In this document: positions 30,461 through 32,301 of the stretch, one piece after another
Position numbering within the stretch: the stretch's first letter is position 1
How the letters are laid out: every line of letters starts with the position of its first letter
Origin: Thermoleophilia bacterium
GTDB taxonomy: Bacteria > Actinomycetota > Thermoleophilia > BMS3ABIN01
Direction of reading: 5' to 3'
NCBI GenBank assembly: GCA_020053595.1
Contig: JAGVMV010000011.1
Span: 1-32,301 of the forward strand
DNA length: 32,301 bases
Translations under genes and position numbers: made by a program
Notes under the pieces: model-generated
Told to the model about the DNA's origin: nothing
What the model saw: the letters and a program-made list of their open reading frames with translations, nothing else
Database searches by the model: none

Positions 30461-32227
30461 ATGAGCACTAAGCACAAGAGACGCATCAAATACCTGGCAT
30501 TTATTCTTGCGACTGCCCTTTTGATAGTCCTGATGGCCCTCGTATCCGCCATGTCTACGGTCTCGCCGGCGGTGGCGCAGGTGGCGACATGCACGGATTG
30601 TCACAACGTCACGACGTTGATCACTGGCAAGAAGACCGAGTGGGAAGAGTCCCTGCATGGAACGGGTGAAGCATATTTGCGGGGTACAAGCGCAAGCTGC
30701 GCCGGTTGCCACTCCGGTGGCGGGTTCAGCGCCATGGTGGCCGCGGGACAACAGCCTAACCAGGTCACGGTTGGCGATCCCAACCCGACTCGCCAGGACT
30801 GCCGGGCCTGCCACCAGATCCACACCAGCTACACCGGTACCGATTGGGCCCTGGAGACTATCGCCCCGGTAAGCCTCTACGCCCTCCCAGGCAAGACCTT
30901 TGACGGCGGCAATGGCAACCTGTGCGCCAAATGCCACCAACCCCGTACCAAAGCGCCGGTAGCAGTTAACGGCGTGGTCACTGGGATCACCAACCGCTAC
31001 GGCCCGCACCATGGCCCGCAGAGCTCGATGATGCTCGGTACTGGCGGCGCCGGGATTGAAGGCACCTCCGCGGCGCATTATCAGTACGTAGAAAATACCT
31101 GCGTAGGCTGCCACATGGGTTCAACCGCCAGCCACACCTACGAGCCGAAAGTTGCCACCTGCAAGGGCTGCCACGCAACCGCCACGAATTTCGACATCAA
31201 TGGCGTACAGACAGCGACCCAGGCGAAGTTGGATCAACTTGGTAACCTTCTGGTCAACGCAGGCGTACTTAATAGCATCGATCCAGCAGTAGCCGCTCCG
31301 ACGGTAACCTCTGCCCAGGAGAATGTGGCTTATGCTCTCTTTAACTGGATCTACATCGCCAAAGAAGACAAGAGCAAGGGCGTCCACAACCCGGGCTACA
31401 CCGCGGCTTTGCTCGATGCCTCGATCGCGGCAATAGAACTACCTTTCAACGCCAAGTGGGACGCCCTCGGTGGGGCCCCCGGAGCCGCCACCAGCGCGGC
31501 AACAGCAATAACCGGCGGTATGTACAAGAACTACGTTAACGGCAGACTCTACTACAACCAGGGTACCAACGAGGTCTACTGGGTCCATGGCGAAATCCTG
31601 TTAAAGTACAACTCGCTGGGACGGGAGAACGGCTTCCTTGGTTTACCTAAAAGTGACGAGCAGGATGTCTCGGGCGTTGCCGGAGGTCGATGGAACCAGT
31701 TTACAAGTGGCAACATCTACTGGTCAGCCACAACCGGCGCCCGTGAGATGCACGGCGCCATCCTGGTCAAATATCTGGCGCTGGGCCCGGCTGCCTTCGG
31801 TCTGCCAACTACCGATGAGACCGGTGTCCCCGGCTACGCGCCCGGCCGCAAGTCAGAGCTGGTTGGCGCCACCATCTACTGGTCCGGCGCAACCGGTGCT
31901 TATGAAGTCCATGGAGCCATCCGCGGCAAGTGGCTGGCCATGGGCGGGCCTGCGGTCTTCGGCATGCCCACCAGTGACGAGCAGGATCTCGCGGGTGGAG
32001 CCAAATGGAGCCAGTTCCAGGGAGTCAATATCTACTGGTCAGCCACAACCGGCGCCCGCGAGGTTCACGGTGCCATCCTGGCGAAATATATCGAATACGG
32101 TGGCCGTGCTTCGGCGCTGGGTCTGCCCACCAGCGACGAGTACAGCTCTGGTTCCGGCCGGCGTAGCGACTTCGTCGGCGGTTACATCTACTGGGATGCA
32201 TCTGGCGGCGCGCAGGTTGTTATATAA
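30461..32227 (+). CDS. Hexaheme cytochrome fused to LGFP cell-wall-binding repeats
   Basis: The 588-residue protein is preceded by GGGGGAG. A signal sequence (KHKRRIKYLAFILATALLIV to AVAQ) is followed by six CxxCH sites: CTDCH 44-48, CAGCH 80-84, CRACH 114-118, CAKCH 155-159, CVGCH 214-218 and CKGCH 234-238. A helical segment with SKGVHNPGYTAALLDAS (about 306-321) resembles the C-terminal helices of NrfA/c554-like multiheme proteins. From about residue 355 to the end come four to five LGFP repeats (GLPTSDE, HGAIL and IYWSATTGA motifs), modules known from actinobacterial wall proteins. The protein is thus likely an electron carrier held in the cell wall. The gene follows the recombinase remnant and reads away from it. 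Confidence 0.9.
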   Translation: MSTKHKRRIKYLAFILATALLIVLMALVSAMSTVSPAVAQVATCTDCHNVTTLITGKKTEWEESLHGTGEAYLRGTSASCAGCHSGGGFSAMVAAGQQPNQVTVGDPNPTRQDCRACHQIHTSYTGTDWALETIAPVSLYALPGKTFDGGNGNLCAKCHQPRTKAPVAVNGVVTGITNRYGPHHGPQSSMMLGTGGAGIEGTSAAHYQYVENTCVGCHMGSTASHTYEPKVATCKGCHATATNFDINGVQTATQAKLDQLGNLLVNAGVLNSIDPAVAAPTVTSAQENVAYALFNWIYIAKEDKSKGVHNPGYTAALLDASIAAIELPFNAKWDALGGAPGAATSAATAITGGMYKNYVNGRLYYNQGTNEVYWVHGEILLKYNSLGRENGFLGLPKSDEQDVSGVAGGRWNQFTSGNIYWSATTGAREMHGAILVKYLALGPAAFGLPTTDETGVPGYAPGRKSELVGATIYWSGATGAYEVHGAIRGKWLAMGGPAVFGMPTSDEQDLAGGAKWSQFQGVNIYWSATTGAREVHGAILAKYIEYGGRASALGLPTSDEYSSGSGRRSDFVGGYIYWDASGGAQVVI

Positions 32228-32286
32228 GGCTGACAACTTCACCTTAAGCAAGGTGTTGATCTAAAGGAAACATCAAAGCCGGGCGC

Positions 32287-32301
32287 GGCGCCTGAAGGCG
32301 C
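32287..32301 (+). terminator. Possible terminator hairpin cut by window end
   Basis: GCGCC, loop TGAA, GGCGC form a tight hairpin 60 bases after the LGFP cytochrome gene. The window ends at the hairpin, so a following T-tract cannot be checked. Confidence 0.35.

Noticed and set aside
30410-31114. 234-codon minus-strand frame opposite the LGFP cytochrome
   Set aside because: It is antisense to the heme-binding region, whose CxxCH codons favour open antisense frames; the product is low in recognisable features.

Overview
The window is a moderately GC-rich bacterial stretch from what is probably a deep-branching, anaerobic Actinomycetota (Gram-positive) lineage. This is inferred from an LPXTG-type sorting signal, LGFP wall-binding repeats, an LppP/LprE-like lipoprotein remnant, a ZIP-transporter remnant of a type I associate with actinobacteria, and several secreted multiheme c-type cytochromes. 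No rRNA or complete tRNA gene is visible, so the taxonomy is inference.

Layout. (1) 1-3826: the end of a large secreted beta-rich protein (propeller tail, Vps62-like domain, fibronectin III domains and an unnamed aromatic domain), broken by a frameshift, then a small membrane-protein gene and a second, truncated copy of its 3' part. (2) 9778-3828, minus strand: a compact run of zinc-ribbon protein, P-type cation ATPase, MrfA-like DEAH helicase with DUF1998, and a LOG-family protein. (3) 9892-13044: a lipoprotein divergent from a propeller lipoprotein, a ZIP pseudogene and an unknown membrane-anchored protein. (4) 13216-14543: a scar zone with a truncated LppP/LprE gene, an IS3 transposase remnant and an MNT-HEPN pair whose HEPN gene is cut short. 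(5) 14709-17983: a PAS/GAF hybrid histidine kinase split in two by a 14-bp tandem duplication, facing a small Met/Asn/Gly-rich secreted protein across a terminator. (6) 18598-30010: an accessory region punctuated by five same-orientation copies of what looks like the 3' half of a selenocysteine tRNA, apparently used attachment sites. Between them lie a decayed ice-binding-type adhesin, two multiheme cytochromes with TPR and NHL-propeller partners, an AT-rich methyltransferase, a beta-helix surface protein, a DUF4258/YgiT toxin-antitoxin pair and an intact LPSTG-bearing ice-binding-type adhesin. (7) 30059-32227: a serine-recombinase remnant with a large palindrome, then a hexaheme cytochrome fused to LGFP repeats.

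How it fits together. The dominant themes are the cell surface and extracytoplasmic electron transfer: exported hemes, a wall-binding cytochrome, propellers, a beta-helix and adhesins. They sit in a visibly unstable region with recombinase debris, repeated tRNA ends, frameshifted genes and duplicated fragments. The most unusual object is the array of tRNA-Sec 3' halves, which divides the region into cassette-like blocks of about 0.9 to 7 kb; no intact integrase gene is present in the window.
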